From positions 62,001 to 126,000 of the forward strand of contig NCKB01000001.1 in assembly GCA_002279065.1 (NCBI GenBank): DNA of 64,000 nt, given 5' to 3'. The DNA comes from Lysobacterales bacterium 15-68-25. Lineage in GTDB: Bacteria > Pseudomonadota > Gammaproteobacteria > Xanthomonadales > Rhodanobacteraceae. Below, one piece after another: positions 27,376 through 36,251 of this stretch. The notes under the pieces are model-generated. The model did no database searches. It was given only the letters and a program-made list of their open reading frames with translations, and was not told the origin of the DNA. Position 1 is the first letter of the stretch; each line of letters starts with the position of its first letter. The translations under genes were made by a program, and so were the position numbers.

Positions 27376-30111
27376 ATGTCACATCGCAAGACGCTGTTAG
27401 CCGCGAGCATCATCGCCAGCCTGTGCATCGGCGGAACGCTGCAGGCGCAGGACGCCAGCCAGACCACTGCGCCGCACAAGGACAAGGTCAAGGAGCTGGC
27501 GGCCGTCACCGTCACCGGCATCCGCGACAGCGAGGCCGAATCGCTCGCGCTGAAGAAGGACGCCGCCTCGCACGTCGAGATTGTCACCGCCGAGGACATC
27601 GGCAAGCTGCCGGCCAAGAACGTGGCCGACACGCTGCAGCGCCTGCCGGGCGTGAACATCAGTTCGGCCAGTGCCAGCGAGGGCGGCTTCGACGAGAACG
27701 ACCGTGTCAGCCTGCGCGGCACCAATCCCAGCCTGACCCAGACCCTGGTCAACGGCCACACCATCGGCACCGGCGACTGGTTCGTGCTGAGCCAGGTGCA
27801 GACCGTCGGTCGCAGCGTCAGCTACAGCCTGCTGCCGGCCGAGGTGGTCAGCCAGGTGGTGGTGCACAAGACCTCCGAGGCGCGCCTCGTCGAGGGCGGC
27901 GCGGCCGGTTCGGTCGACATCATCACCCGCAAGCCGCTGGAGTTCGCCAAGCCGATGACTGCCGAGGCTTCGATCGGCGGCGTCTACTCCGACCTTCCGA
28001 GCGACACCAAGCCGCAGTTCAGCGGCCTGTTCAACTGGAAGAACGATTCCAACACCGCCGGCGTGCTGGTGCAGGCGTTCTACGAGAAGCGCTCGCTGCA
28101 GCGCAACGGCCAGGAGATCGTCGGCGGCTACAGCCAGATCCAGGCGACCGATCCGATCGCCGTCGCGCATCCGGATCTCGCCGGCGTCTACTACCCGAAC
28201 CTCACCGGCGCAGCGCTGTTCACCCAGCAGCGCGAGCGCAAGGGCGGCGTGATCGACTTCGAGATCAAGCCCACCGACAACCTCACGCTGGACCTGAGCG
28301 GCTTCTACTCCAAGCTCAAGGCCGACAACTACAACCGCAACTACCTGATGTGGGCCAGCCAGTTCGTGCCGTCGGGCGCGGGCCTGCAGCCGGGCTACAC
28401 CGTCAGCAACGGCGTGCTGACCAACGCGACGTTCGCGCCGGTCGCCGGCAGCACCACGCCGTACGGCGTGTACGACCAGATCTCCCGTCCGGGCGCCTCG
28501 TCCGAGTCCAAGTACCTCACCCTCGACGCCGACTGGCGCGTCACCGACCACTTCGACCTGAAGGGCCAGGTCGGCACTACCCGTGGCACCGGCGCCAGCC
28601 CGACCCAGGACGTGGTGGAGCTGGGCACCGCCGTGGGCGCGGGTGCCAGCTGGGGGATGCGCGGCACCGGCCAGCCGACCAACTGGAACCTGGGCGGCGA
28701 CAACAGCTCGCCTTCGGGCATCTACCCGCAGGCCGGCTGGATCTTCGGCGGCCAGGGCATCAAGGTGAAGGACAAGGAGGACTGGGCGCAGTTCGACGGC
28801 GAGCTCGACTTCGACGACGGCGCGCTCACCTCGCTGCAGTTCGGTGGCCGCTACGCCAAGCACGAGCGCAGCAACCCGTTCGAGGTGGCACAGGGTCCGA
28901 ACTGGGCCTCCGACTGGCAGAACCCGGCCGCCTATCCCACCACCTACCAGAACTATCCGAGCGACTACGGCAGCTCGCTGGGCGGCAGCTTCCCGTCGAA
29001 CATCTGGTACTACACGCCTGGCCAGCTGGCGCAGATCGACGCGCAGTTCGCCAACCGCGATCCGGTCAGCCGCTTCTACTTCAACGACATCTACAAGGTG
29101 CAGGAGAAGGACTCGGCGGCCTACGTGCAGCTGAACTGGGAGTCGGGCATCGCCAGCGGCAACGTCGGCCTGCGCTACGTGAAGACCGACGAGACCATCG
29201 GCTACACCAGCACCGCCCCCGACGCGGAAGCCAGCAGCGTCACCGGGCCGATCACCGGTTCGGCGTTCGGCGACTACTACTGGAACGTCTACAAGCACAG
29301 CTACGGCAAGTTCCTGCCCAGCGCCAACCTGAAGTTCGACCTCAGCGACCAGTGGGTGGCGCGCTTCGCCGCCTCGCAGACGATGACGCGCCCTGACTAC
29401 TCGGCGCTGGCCGGCTCGGTGTCTGCCGATGACCTGACCCACACCGGCAGCGGCGGCAATCCGAAGCTCAAGCCGCTGATCTCGACCAACTTCGACGCTG
29501 CGGTGGAGTGGTATTTCGCGCCGCGCGGCCTGCTGTCGGCTGGCGTGTATGCGATGAACCTGAAGGACTACGTCAACTTCGGCAACCAGGTGCGCAGCTT
29601 CAAGGACCTGCAGGCCACGCAGAACGCGGGCCACGACGTCTACTCGGACTACCTGATCAGCGTGCCGACCAACGTCAACGGCCAGGTGCGCGGGCTGGAG
29701 CTGAACTACATCCAGCCGATCGGCGAAAACTTCGGCGTGCAGGCGAACTACACCTACGCCGACGGCCACGCCACCGGTAACAAGCCGCTGCAGGGCACCT
29801 CGAAGAACACCTACAACGTGTCGGGCTACTTCGAGAACAAGCGCTTCAACGCCCGCATCAGCTACACCTACCGCTCGCAGTTCTACGCCGGCGTGAGCCG
29901 CACCGACACCTACTTCCAGCAGGGTATCGGCAACCTGGCGGCCTCGTTCGGGGTGCAGCTGACCGATTACATGTCGCTGTCGCTCGATGCGATGAACCTC
30001 AACAACCCGAAGCTGAAGTACTTCACCCAGAACGCCGCCTACGGCAAGCAGCCGTACGCGTTCTACGTGAACGGCCGGCAGTACTACCTCAACCTGCGCT
30101 TCAAGCTCTGA
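27376..30111 (+). CDS. TonB-dependent receptor, probable GlcNAc/chitooligosaccharide uptake
   Basis: Outer-membrane receptor of 911 residues: signal peptide (MSHRKTLLAASIIASLCIGGTLQAQ), plug with VTVTGIRDSEAESLALKKDA, EDIGKLPAKNVADTLQRLPGVNI and VSLRGTNPS, and a long barrel ending in YYLNLRFKL with the usual aromatic C-terminus. The IR..E..AL.KK...V and GKLPD/A-N motifs are those of carbohydrate TonB receptors of Xanthomonas and Caulobacter. GGGGAGGA precedes the ATG. Its place between the kinase and a hexosaminidase supports uptake of chitin fragments. A strong terminator follows at 30198-30227. Confidence 0.92.
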   Translation: MSHRKTLLAASIIASLCIGGTLQAQDASQTTAPHKDKVKELAAVTVTGIRDSEAESLALKKDAASHVEIVTAEDIGKLPAKNVADTLQRLPGVNISSASASEGGFDENDRVSLRGTNPSLTQTLVNGHTIGTGDWFVLSQVQTVGRSVSYSLLPAEVVSQVVVHKTSEARLVEGGAAGSVDIITRKPLEFAKPMTAEASIGGVYSDLPSDTKPQFSGLFNWKNDSNTAGVLVQAFYEKRSLQRNGQEIVGGYSQIQATDPIAVAHPDLAGVYYPNLTGAALFTQQRERKGGVIDFEIKPTDNLTLDLSGFYSKLKADNYNRNYLMWASQFVPSGAGLQPGYTVSNGVLTNATFAPVAGSTTPYGVYDQISRPGASSESKYLTLDADWRVTDHFDLKGQVGTTRGTGASPTQDVVELGTAVGAGASWGMRGTGQPTNWNLGGDNSSPSGIYPQAGWIFGGQGIKVKDKEDWAQFDGELDFDDGALTSLQFGGRYAKHERSNPFEVAQGPNWASDWQNPAAYPTTYQNYPSDYGSSLGGSFPSNIWYYTPGQLAQIDAQFANRDPVSRFYFNDIYKVQEKDSAAYVQLNWESGIASGNVGLRYVKTDETIGYTSTAPDAEASSVTGPITGSAFGDYYWNVYKHSYGKFLPSANLKFDLSDQWVARFAASQTMTRPDYSALAGSVSADDLTHTGSGGNPKLKPLISTNFDAAVEWYFAPRGLLSAGVYAMNLKDYVNFGNQVRSFKDLQATQNAGHDVYSDYLISVPTNVNGQVRGLELNYIQPIGENFGVQANYTYADGHATGNKPLQGTSKNTYNVSGYFENKRFNARISYTYRSQFYAGVSRTDTYFQQGIGNLAASFGVQLTDYMSLSLDAMNLNNPKLKYFTQNAAYGKQPYAFYVNGRQYYLNLRFKL

Positions 30112-30197
30112 CCTGCCACCCGCGGCGCCGCATCGACCCCGGCGCCGCGACGGCATCCGGCCATGGATGGCCACCTCCCTGCTTGCCTGCTCCCCCC

Positions 30198-30227
30198 GGG
30201 TCCGAACAGTTTCGGACCCGTTTTTTT
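30198..30227 (+). terminator. intrinsic terminator after the TonB receptor gene
   Basis: Perfect 9-bp stem GGGTCCGAA/TTCGGACCC with a CAGT loop, one G and then seven T residues. It separates the receptor from the hexosaminidase gene, so the latter probably needs its own promoter or readthrough. A G+C inverted repeat (CGCGGCGCCG type) also lies between the receptor stop and this site. Confidence 0.9.
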
Positions 30228-30270
30228 GCGTCGCGTGGCAGCATCCCCGGTGCCCACGCAGGAGTGCCCG

Positions 30271-32622
30271 ATGCGCCGTCGTCTGCTGTTGATACGAATC
30301 GCCCTGTTGGCCGCCGCCGCCATCGCCGTGGGCGCCTGTGCACCGTCGGTCGCCGATCGGCCCGCCGCCAACGCCGTTAACACGGCGCCACTGCCGGCTG
30401 CCGCGCCGCTGTCGCTGATCCCGCAGGTGGCATCGCTGCAGCCGGCATCCGGATCCTTCCCGCTGCGGTCCGGCGACGCGCTCGGTGTGCCGCCGGGCGA
30501 CGCCGGTGCGGCCGACGCGGCGCGCTGGCTGGCCGATCACGTCCGCAGCAGCCGTGGACTCGCCCTGGTCGTGGGCGGCGAGGCCAAGCCGGCCATCCGC
30601 TTCACACGAGATACCGGCGTCGCCGGCGACGAGGCTTATCGCCTGACCATCACCACGGCCGGCGTCGAAGTGCGCGCACGCACCGATGCCGGCCTGTTCT
30701 ACGGTGCCGTGACGCTCTGGCAGGTGCTGACCTCGGTGCCGTCCGGTGCGCCGCTGCCGGCGCTGGCCATCGACGACGCGCCGCGCTTCGCCTGGCGCGG
30801 CCTGATGCTGGACTCCGCACGCCACATGCAGACGCCGGACGAGATCCGCACGCTGATCGAGCAGATGGCGGAGCACAAGCTCAACGTGCTGCACTGGCAC
30901 CTCACCGACGACCAGGGCTGGCGCCTTCCGATCAGGCGCTACCCCGAGCTCACCCGCATCGGCGCCTGGCGCACGCCGCCGGATGCCGGCCACGACGGCG
31001 AGCCGGCGCGCTACGGCGGCTTCTACACGCGGGCGCAGATCCGCGCGCTGGTCGCCTACGCCGCCGCGCGCCATATCACCGTGGTGCCGGAAATCGACCT
31101 GCCGGGCCACGCCACCGCCGCGGTGGCTTCGTATCCACGCCTGGGTGTCACCGGCAAGCGGCCGAAGGTTTCGGTCGACTGGGGCGTCAACACCACGCTG
31201 TACAACCCGAGTCCCGCGACCGTGCGCTTCATGGAGCACGTGCTGGACGAGGTGATGGCGCTGTTTCCCTCGCACTACATCCACCTCGGCGGCGACGAGG
31301 CGGTGAAGGACCAGTGGCAGGCCTCGCCGGCCGTGCAGGCCCAGCGCAGGCGCCTCGGCCTGGCCAGCGACGACGACCTGCAGGGCTGGTTCATGGACCA
31401 GCTCGGCAGCTACCTGGACGCGCATGGCCGCCGCATGATCGGCTGGGACGAGATCCTCGAAGGCGGCGTGCCCGGCGATGCGGTGGTGATGTCCTGGCGC
31501 GGCAGCAAGGGGGCAGTGGAAGCGGCCGGCAAGGGGCACGACGTGATCCTGTCGCCCGCGCCGGACCTGTACTTCGACCAGTTGCAGAGCGACCGCGCCG
31601 ACGAGACCACCGGTCGCATCCCGGTGAAGTCGCTGGCCGACATCTACGCCTTCGAGCCGGTGCCGAAGGCGCTCGACGCGGCCGAGGTGGTCCACGTGCT
31701 GGGCGCGCAGGCCAACGTGTGGACCGAGCACATGCCGAGCTTCGCCCACGTCGAGCACGCGGTGTTCCCGCGGCTGGACGCACTGGCCGAAGCAACCTGG
31801 ACCGTGCCGGCCCGTCGTGACTGGCACGACTTCCTCGCCCGCCTGCCGGCGCAGCTGGCGCGCTATCGCGCCGCGGGCATCGGTTATGCCGACAGTGCCT
31901 TCGCACCGGACATCGCTGTGGACGCGGATGCCGCGCTGGCCACCGGACATACCCGCGTCACGATTTCCAATCAGGCCAGGTTCGGCACGCTGCACTACAC
32001 CCTGGACGGCAGCGATCCGGACGCGCACGCACCGGTCTACACCGCACCGTTCAACGTGGCACTCCCTGCGACCGTGCGCGCCGCGGCGTATGCCGACGAC
32101 GGCAGCGTGCTGGGTGCGCCGCGCGTCCGCGTGATCGACCGGATTTCGCTGCTTGCCCGCGGCACCACGGACCTCGCCAACTGCCCGGGCAGTCCGTTCC
32201 GCCTGCGCGTGCAGCCGTTGCCGGATGTCACCTCGCTGTCGCCTGTGTACGAACTGCCCCTGTTCAACGCCTGCCAGCAGTGGGCCGACGCGCCGCTGGA
32301 CGGCATCCACGGCCTGCATGTGGCGCTGCAGCGACTGCCCAACAACTACGCGCTGGCGCACGAGGCCAAGCTGGTGGTGCAGCGGCCCAGCGCCACGCCG
32401 TTCGGCGAGCTGGTGGTCCACCTGGATGGCTGCGAAGGCGCCGTGCTGACCCAGTGGAATCTGCCGGACCCGGCCCGCACCCGGCGCTCGCTGGCCTTCG
32501 ACGCGGCGATCACGCCGCCGCCGGGGCGCCACACGCTGTGCTTCGCGCTGACTGCGCCGACCGACGGGCCGCTGTACGTGTTTGACCGCGTGCAGTTGCT
32601 CGACGCCGCGCCGATGCCCTGA
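30271..32622 (+). CDS. beta-N-acetylhexosaminidase (GH20) lipoprotein
   Basis: Cleaves terminal GlcNAc from chitooligosaccharides. The 783 residues carry a lipoprotein signal (AIAVGAC, C23), a GH20b N-terminal domain, and the GH20 catalytic barrel with RGLMLDSARHMQTPDEI, NVLHWHLTDDQGWRLPI, EIDLPGHATAA, the catalytic pair D342-E343 in HLGGDEAVK, IGWDEILEGG and GAQANVWTEHM. The C-terminal ~220 residues include a chitobiase-like C-terminal fold (LHYTLDGSDPDAHAPVYTAP) and an extra beta-rich tail. GGAG lies 6 bases before the ATG at 30271, which favours it over the longer frame. nagX follows after 15 bases. Confidence 0.95.
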   Translation: MRRRLLLIRIALLAAAAIAVGACAPSVADRPAANAVNTAPLPAAAPLSLIPQVASLQPASGSFPLRSGDALGVPPGDAGAADAARWLADHVRSSRGLALVVGGEAKPAIRFTRDTGVAGDEAYRLTITTAGVEVRARTDAGLFYGAVTLWQVLTSVPSGAPLPALAIDDAPRFAWRGLMLDSARHMQTPDEIRTLIEQMAEHKLNVLHWHLTDDQGWRLPIRRYPELTRIGAWRTPPDAGHDGEPARYGGFYTRAQIRALVAYAAARHITVVPEIDLPGHATAAVASYPRLGVTGKRPKVSVDWGVNTTLYNPSPATVRFMEHVLDEVMALFPSHYIHLGGDEAVKDQWQASPAVQAQRRRLGLASDDDLQGWFMDQLGSYLDAHGRRMIGWDEILEGGVPGDAVVMSWRGSKGAVEAAGKGHDVILSPAPDLYFDQLQSDRADETTGRIPVKSLADIYAFEPVPKALDAAEVVHVLGAQANVWTEHMPSFAHVEHAVFPRLDALAEATWTVPARRDWHDFLARLPAQLARYRAAGIGYADSAFAPDIAVDADAALATGHTRVTISNQARFGTLHYTLDGSDPDAHAPVYTAPFNVALPATVRAAAYADDGSVLGAPRVRVIDRISLLARGTTDLANCPGSPFRLRVQPLPDVTSLSPVYELPLFNACQQWADAPLDGIHGLHVALQRLPNNYALAHEAKLVVQRPSATPFGELVVHLDGCEGAVLTQWNLPDPARTRRSLAFDAAITPPPGRHTLCFALTAPTDGPLYVFDRVQLLDAAPMP

Positions 32623-32637
32623 GCGAGGCCTCGCACC

Positions 32638-33720
32638 GTGTCGAACGCTTCCGTTTCGTCCCACGGCCGCCTCGCCAGCGTCGACGCGCTGCGCGGCCTC
32701 ACCGTCGCCGCGATGCTGCTGGTCAACGACCCCGGCGACTGGGGCCACATCTACTGGCCGCTGGAGCACGCCGAGTGGAACGGCTGCACGCCGACCGACC
32801 TGATCTTCCCGTTCTTCCTGTTCGTCGCCGGCGTGTCGATCGCGTTGGCCTTCGGGCCCCGGCTTGAGCGGGGCGATGCGCGCGAGCCCCTCCTGCGCGC
32901 GGCGCTGGCCCGGGCGCTGCGGATCGTGCTGCTCGGCGTGGCGATCAACCTGCTGGCGGCGTGGCTGCTGCCCGGACGCGACATGCGCTGGCCCGGCGTG
33001 CTGCAACGGATCGGCGTCTGCTTCGCGGTCACCGCGGCGCTGGCCGTGTGCACGCCGCGCCGGGCATGGTGGGTCGCGCTGGTCGGGCTGCTCGCCGGCT
33101 ACGCCGCGCTGCTCCACTTGGGCGGCATGGCCAAGTGGGACAACCTGGCCGATCGGGTCGACGGCGCGGTGTTCGGCCGTTACGTGTGGGACCATGACGC
33201 GATCACCGGCCGGGTGCACGATCCGGAGGGGCTGCTGGGCACGTTGCCGGCGATCGCCAGCACGCTGCTGGGCCTCGTGGCGGGAGCGTGGCTGCGTGCC
33301 GGGGCGCGCCGGACGATGCTGGTGGCCGGCCTCGTGATGCTCGCAGCCGGCTGGCTGGGCTCGGCGATGCTGCCGTTCAACAAGAACCTGTGGACGCCGA
33401 CGTTCGTGCTGTGGACGACGGGTTGGGCGATGCTCGCCCTGCTGGCCAGTCACATACTGATTGATCGTCGCGGCGGCCCGGCGCTGGGGCGTCGCTTCGG
33501 GGTCAACGCGATCACCGCCTATGCCGGCTCCGAGCTGATGCAGATCCTGCTGCCGGCCAGCGGCCTGCAGGTCGTGCTGTACGAGCGCGGCTTCGCCGGC
33601 TGGCTCACGCCGCTGGCCGGTCCCTATGTGGCCTCGCTGGCCTGGGCGATCGCCTTCGTGGCGTTCTGGTGGGTCATCGTCTGGGCGATGGACCGGCGGC
33701 GGATCTACCTCAAGCTCTGA
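32638..33720 (+). CDS. nagX: NagX-like membrane protein (heparan-alpha-glucosaminide acetyltransferase family)
   Basis: 360 residues, roughly ten hydrophobic segments, with family blocks RLASVDALRGLTVAAMLLVN, CTPTDLIFPFFLFVAGVSIALAF, PGVLQRIGVCF, FNKNLWTPTFVLWTTGWA and FGVNAITAYAGSELM. Related proteins (YeiB/HGSNAT-like, DUF5009) occur in many bacterial GlcNAc clusters as NagX; the exact reaction is unsettled, with transmembrane acetyl transfer to glucosamine suggested. GTG start at 32638, 15 bases after the hexosaminidase stop, so both are one unit ending at the palindromic terminator 33745-33770. Confidence 0.87.
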   Translation: MSNASVSSHGRLASVDALRGLTVAAMLLVNDPGDWGHIYWPLEHAEWNGCTPTDLIFPFFLFVAGVSIALAFGPRLERGDAREPLLRAALARALRIVLLGVAINLLAAWLLPGRDMRWPGVLQRIGVCFAVTAALAVCTPRRAWWVALVGLLAGYAALLHLGGMAKWDNLADRVDGAVFGRYVWDHDAITGRVHDPEGLLGTLPAIASTLLGLVAGAWLRAGARRTMLVAGLVMLAAGWLGSAMLPFNKNLWTPTFVLWTTGWAMLALLASHILIDRRGGPALGRRFGVNAITAYAGSELMQILLPASGLQVVLYERGFAGWLTPLAGPYVASLAWAIAFVAFWWVIVWAMDRRRIYLKL

Positions 33721-33744
33721 TCCACCGGCGCAATCGCACAAAAG

Positions 33745-33770
33745 AAAAGGCCCGGCATGCCGGGCCTTTT
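33745..33770. terminator. bidirectional intrinsic terminator
   Basis: Perfect 26-base palindrome: AAAA, then a GGCCCGGC/GCCGGGCC stem with no more than a tight AT turn, then TTTT. It lies between the convergent nagX and TonB receptor genes and would terminate transcription from both sides. Confidence 0.9.
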
Positions 33771-33793
33771 CGTGCGTCGCGTGCGTGTGCCGC

Positions 33794-36040
33794 TTACAGC
33801 TCGGCGTGGAACTCGATGCCGATGATCCGCGGGTCGTTGATGAACGCGGTGCGGTTGTTGAAGTCGATACCGCCGGTGATCACCTGCTTGTTGGTCAGGT
33901 TGCGCACGTACAGCGCCACCTCGCGCTTGCCGTCGTCCCAGTTGTAGCCGGTGCGCAGGCCACCCTCGAGGAACGGCTTGGAGCGGAACTCGGCCGACTG
34001 GTACAGGAAGAAGTTCACTTCGCTGCGGTAGTTCCAGTCGGTGTAGACGAAGAAGTCGCCGTCGTCGCCGTACGGGATGTCATAGCGGGCGGTCACGGTG
34101 CCGATCCACTTCGGCGCATTGGGCAGGCTGTTGCCGTCGATCAGCGCGTTGCCGTTGGCATCCAGCGGGTCGAGCACGTGGCACAGGCTGCCGCCGCCGC
34201 AGGGGGCCACGCTCAGCGTCGGGTCCTTCAGCTCGGTGTGGTTGTAGCTTCCGCCGGCGGTCACGATGAAGTTGGTGGTGAGGTAGGCCTCCAGGTCGAA
34301 CTCGGCGCCGTAGCCCTTGGTCTTCTTCGCGTTCAGCAGCTGGGTGACGTTGCTGGCACCACCCACCGCGGTGAGCTGCTGGTTGTGCATGGTGTAGCTG
34401 AACACGTCGCCGTTGAAGCGCACGCGGCCGTTGTCGGACATGCTCTTCAGGCCCAGCTCGAACGAGGTGATCGTTTCGGCCTTGGCGGTGGAGATGGTGT
34501 TGCCGAAGGTCAGGCGGCCCTGCACGCTGGGGGCGCGGAAGCCGTTGGCGACGCGGGCGTAGACGTTGACGTTCGGGTCCACCTTGAAGGTGCCGGTGAC
34601 GTCACCGCTCCAGCGCCCGTCGCTTGGCTTGGAGGTCAGCGGCGCCAGCGGGCCGGTGAAGCCGAACACGCGCCAGGCCGAGAAATCGCGCTGGTCGTGC
34701 GACCAGCGGGCGCCGGTGCGCAGGTCGAAGCGGTCGTTGAACGCGTAGTCGATCGAGCCGAACGCCGCCCAGGCCTTGGTGTGCTGCTTCTGCTGCGCCC
34801 AGTCGTTGAGCTGGTGGTTGGCAAACGTGTCGTACGAGAAGTTGTTGATCGCGATCGACTCGTCGAAGTAGTACAGGCCGGTCTGCCACTTCAGCTGCTC
34901 GGCCCGGTCGTTGGCGAGGCGGAACTCCTGGGTCAGCTGGCGATCCTTCGGCATCGCGTCGGCGGTCTCGGCCGGGAACGGGATGAAGCCCGGGCCCATC
35001 GGCAGGTGGAAGCTGGCGCCGTAGCCGCCGTCGACATCGCCCAGACTGAACGCGGTGGCGCGCTCCAGGCCGGTGATCGAGGTGAAGCTCAGGCCGTCGA
35101 CGTTCCAGTTCAGGTGCAGGTTGCTGCCCCAGGTGAACAAGTGCTGCTTGTTCAGGCCGTCCTGCGCCACCCAGTTGCGGCTGGTACCCGGCGACAGCTC
35201 GTCGGCGCCGTAGGCGATGCCGTTGGCGTGATTGATCATCGCGCTGCCGTCGAGCCAGCGGGCGTGGACGTTGACCAGCGCATTGAAGTCCTGGCCCGGC
35301 TCGTACAGCGCCTGCAGACGCACGGCTTTCTCGTTGTAGCCGCCCAGCGCGTCCTTCTTGCCGGTGTAGCGGTTGTCGATCCAGTTGTCGCGGTGCTGCG
35401 CGATCGCCGACGCGCGGCCCGACCAGTCGCCGCCGAGCGATCCGCCCAGCGCGGCCTCGGCCTTGGCCGTGCCCAGGCTGCCGTAGGAGACGGTGGCATA
35501 GCCGCTGGTCTGCTTGCTCGGCTTGACCGAGTCGAACTTGACCACGCCGGCCGGGGTGTTGCGGCCGAACAGCGTGCCCTGCGGACCGCGCAGCACTTCC
35601 ACCTGTTCCAGGTCGAACAGCGGGAAGCCCTTCAGCAGCGGGTTTTCCTGGACGATGTCGTCGTACACCATCGACACCGGCTGGGAGGCGTTGAGGTCGA
35701 AGTCGCTGTTGCCCAGGCCCCGGATGTAGAAGCGCGGGAACACGCGGCCGTACGAGGTCTCGGCGTACACGCTGGGCGCACGGGCGGCCAGCTGCAGCAC
35801 GCCGTCGTTGGCATCGCCGAACGACTGCAGCTTTTCCGGGGTGATCACGCTGATCGAGATCGGCACTTCCTGCAGGTTCTCGACGTGCTTTTCGGCGGTC
35901 ACGTTGACCGTCTGCAGGGTGGCTGCCTTGGCCGGGCTGGCCTTGGCCGGGGCAGTGTCCTGGGCATGGACCTGACCGGCGAGCGCGGTGGCGATGGCCG
36001 CCGTCAGCACGACGGGCCGCAACGAGCGAAGCATGGACAT
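33794..36040 (-). CDS. TonB-dependent receptor, substrate unknown
   Basis: 748 residues: signal peptide (MSMLRSLRPVVLTAAIATALAGQVHAQ), plug with VNVTAEKHVENLQEVPISISVI, FYIRGLGNSDFDLN, DLEQVEVLRGPQGTLFGRNTPAGVV, and a barrel ending in a short aromatic-containing strand (GIEFHAEL). The V-P-S-S/ISV-type plug is that of FyuA/catecholate-like and Sphingomonas-type receptors, so substrate assignment by homology is unsafe. The ATG at 36040 yields a proper signal peptide. Divergent from the GlpQ-like gene across 211 bases that contain a PHO-box-like repeat, which suggests a role in uptake of phosphorylated compounds (inference). Confidence 0.9.
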   Translation of the reverse strand: MSMLRSLRPVVLTAAIATALAGQVHAQDTAPAKASPAKAATLQTVNVTAEKHVENLQEVPISISVITPEKLQSFGDANDGVLQLAARAPSVYAETSYGRVFPRFYIRGLGNSDFDLNASQPVSMVYDDIVQENPLLKGFPLFDLEQVEVLRGPQGTLFGRNTPAGVVKFDSVKPSKQTSGYATVSYGSLGTAKAEAALGGSLGGDWSGRASAIAQHRDNWIDNRYTGKKDALGGYNEKAVRLQALYEPGQDFNALVNVHARWLDGSAMINHANGIAYGADELSPGTSRNWVAQDGLNKQHLFTWGSNLHLNWNVDGLSFTSITGLERATAFSLGDVDGGYGASFHLPMGPGFIPFPAETADAMPKDRQLTQEFRLANDRAEQLKWQTGLYYFDESIAINNFSYDTFANHQLNDWAQQKQHTKAWAAFGSIDYAFNDRFDLRTGARWSHDQRDFSAWRVFGFTGPLAPLTSKPSDGRWSGDVTGTFKVDPNVNVYARVANGFRAPSVQGRLTFGNTISTAKAETITSFELGLKSMSDNGRVRFNGDVFSYTMHNQQLTAVGGASNVTQLLNAKKTKGYGAEFDLEAYLTTNFIVTAGGSYNHTELKDPTLSVAPCGGGSLCHVLDPLDANGNALIDGNSLPNAPKWIGTVTARYDIPYGDDGDFFVYTDWNYRSEVNFFLYQSAEFRSKPFLEGGLRTGYNWDDGKREVALYVRNLTNKQVITGGIDFNNRTAFINDPRIIGIEFHAEL

Positions 36041-36127
36041 GGGGAATTTCCGGCGCAGTTGGGAAAAAGGGAGGCCCGCCCGCGACGATCGTGCGGTGCA
36101 TCGGAAGGGGTGGGCCGAAGGCGCCAT

Positions 36128-36145
36128 TTTACATAAAGATTACAA
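36128..36145 (-). promoter_or_regulatory. possible PHO-box-like direct repeat
   Basis: Minus-strand TTGTAAT-CTTT-ATGTAAA fits CTGTCAY-N4-CTGTCAY at 9 of 14 positions and lies about 90 bases before the TonB receptor gene in an unusually A+T-rich stretch. TAAAAT at 36131-36126 could equally be a -10 box, so this is a weak call. Confidence 0.25.
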
Positions 36146-36182
36146 ACACATGTTTGATTGATGACGGGTCGCGCCGGTCATG

Positions 36183-36200
36183 CTGTCAACGGAAAGACAT
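36183..36200 (+). promoter_or_regulatory. possible PHO-box-like direct repeat
   Basis: CTGTCAA-CGGA-AAGACAT fits the two PhoB half-sites at 10 of 14 positions, 51 bases before the GlpQ-like gene's ATG. Its first half is nearly perfect. Confidence 0.3.
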
Positions 36201-36251
36201 CGATCCCGGGCAGGCTGTGCGGTCCGAGATCCGCTGCGGAGACCCGTTCCG

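Noticed and set aside
27397-33741. A 2114-codon open frame on the minus strand
   Set aside because: It is antisense to the TonB receptor, hexosaminidase and nagX genes, all of which have clear family motifs; its translation is low-complexity Arg/Val/Gly/Ala and has no motif. Long antisense frames arise from the strong G+C bias at third positions.
33745-33770. 26-base palindrome as a regulator binding site
   Set aside because: The A4 and T4 flanks and its place between convergent genes fit a bidirectional terminator better.
33626-36136. A long plus-strand open frame across the TonB receptor gene
   Set aside because: Antisense shadow of the receptor, which has signal peptide, plug and barrel motifs on the minus strand.
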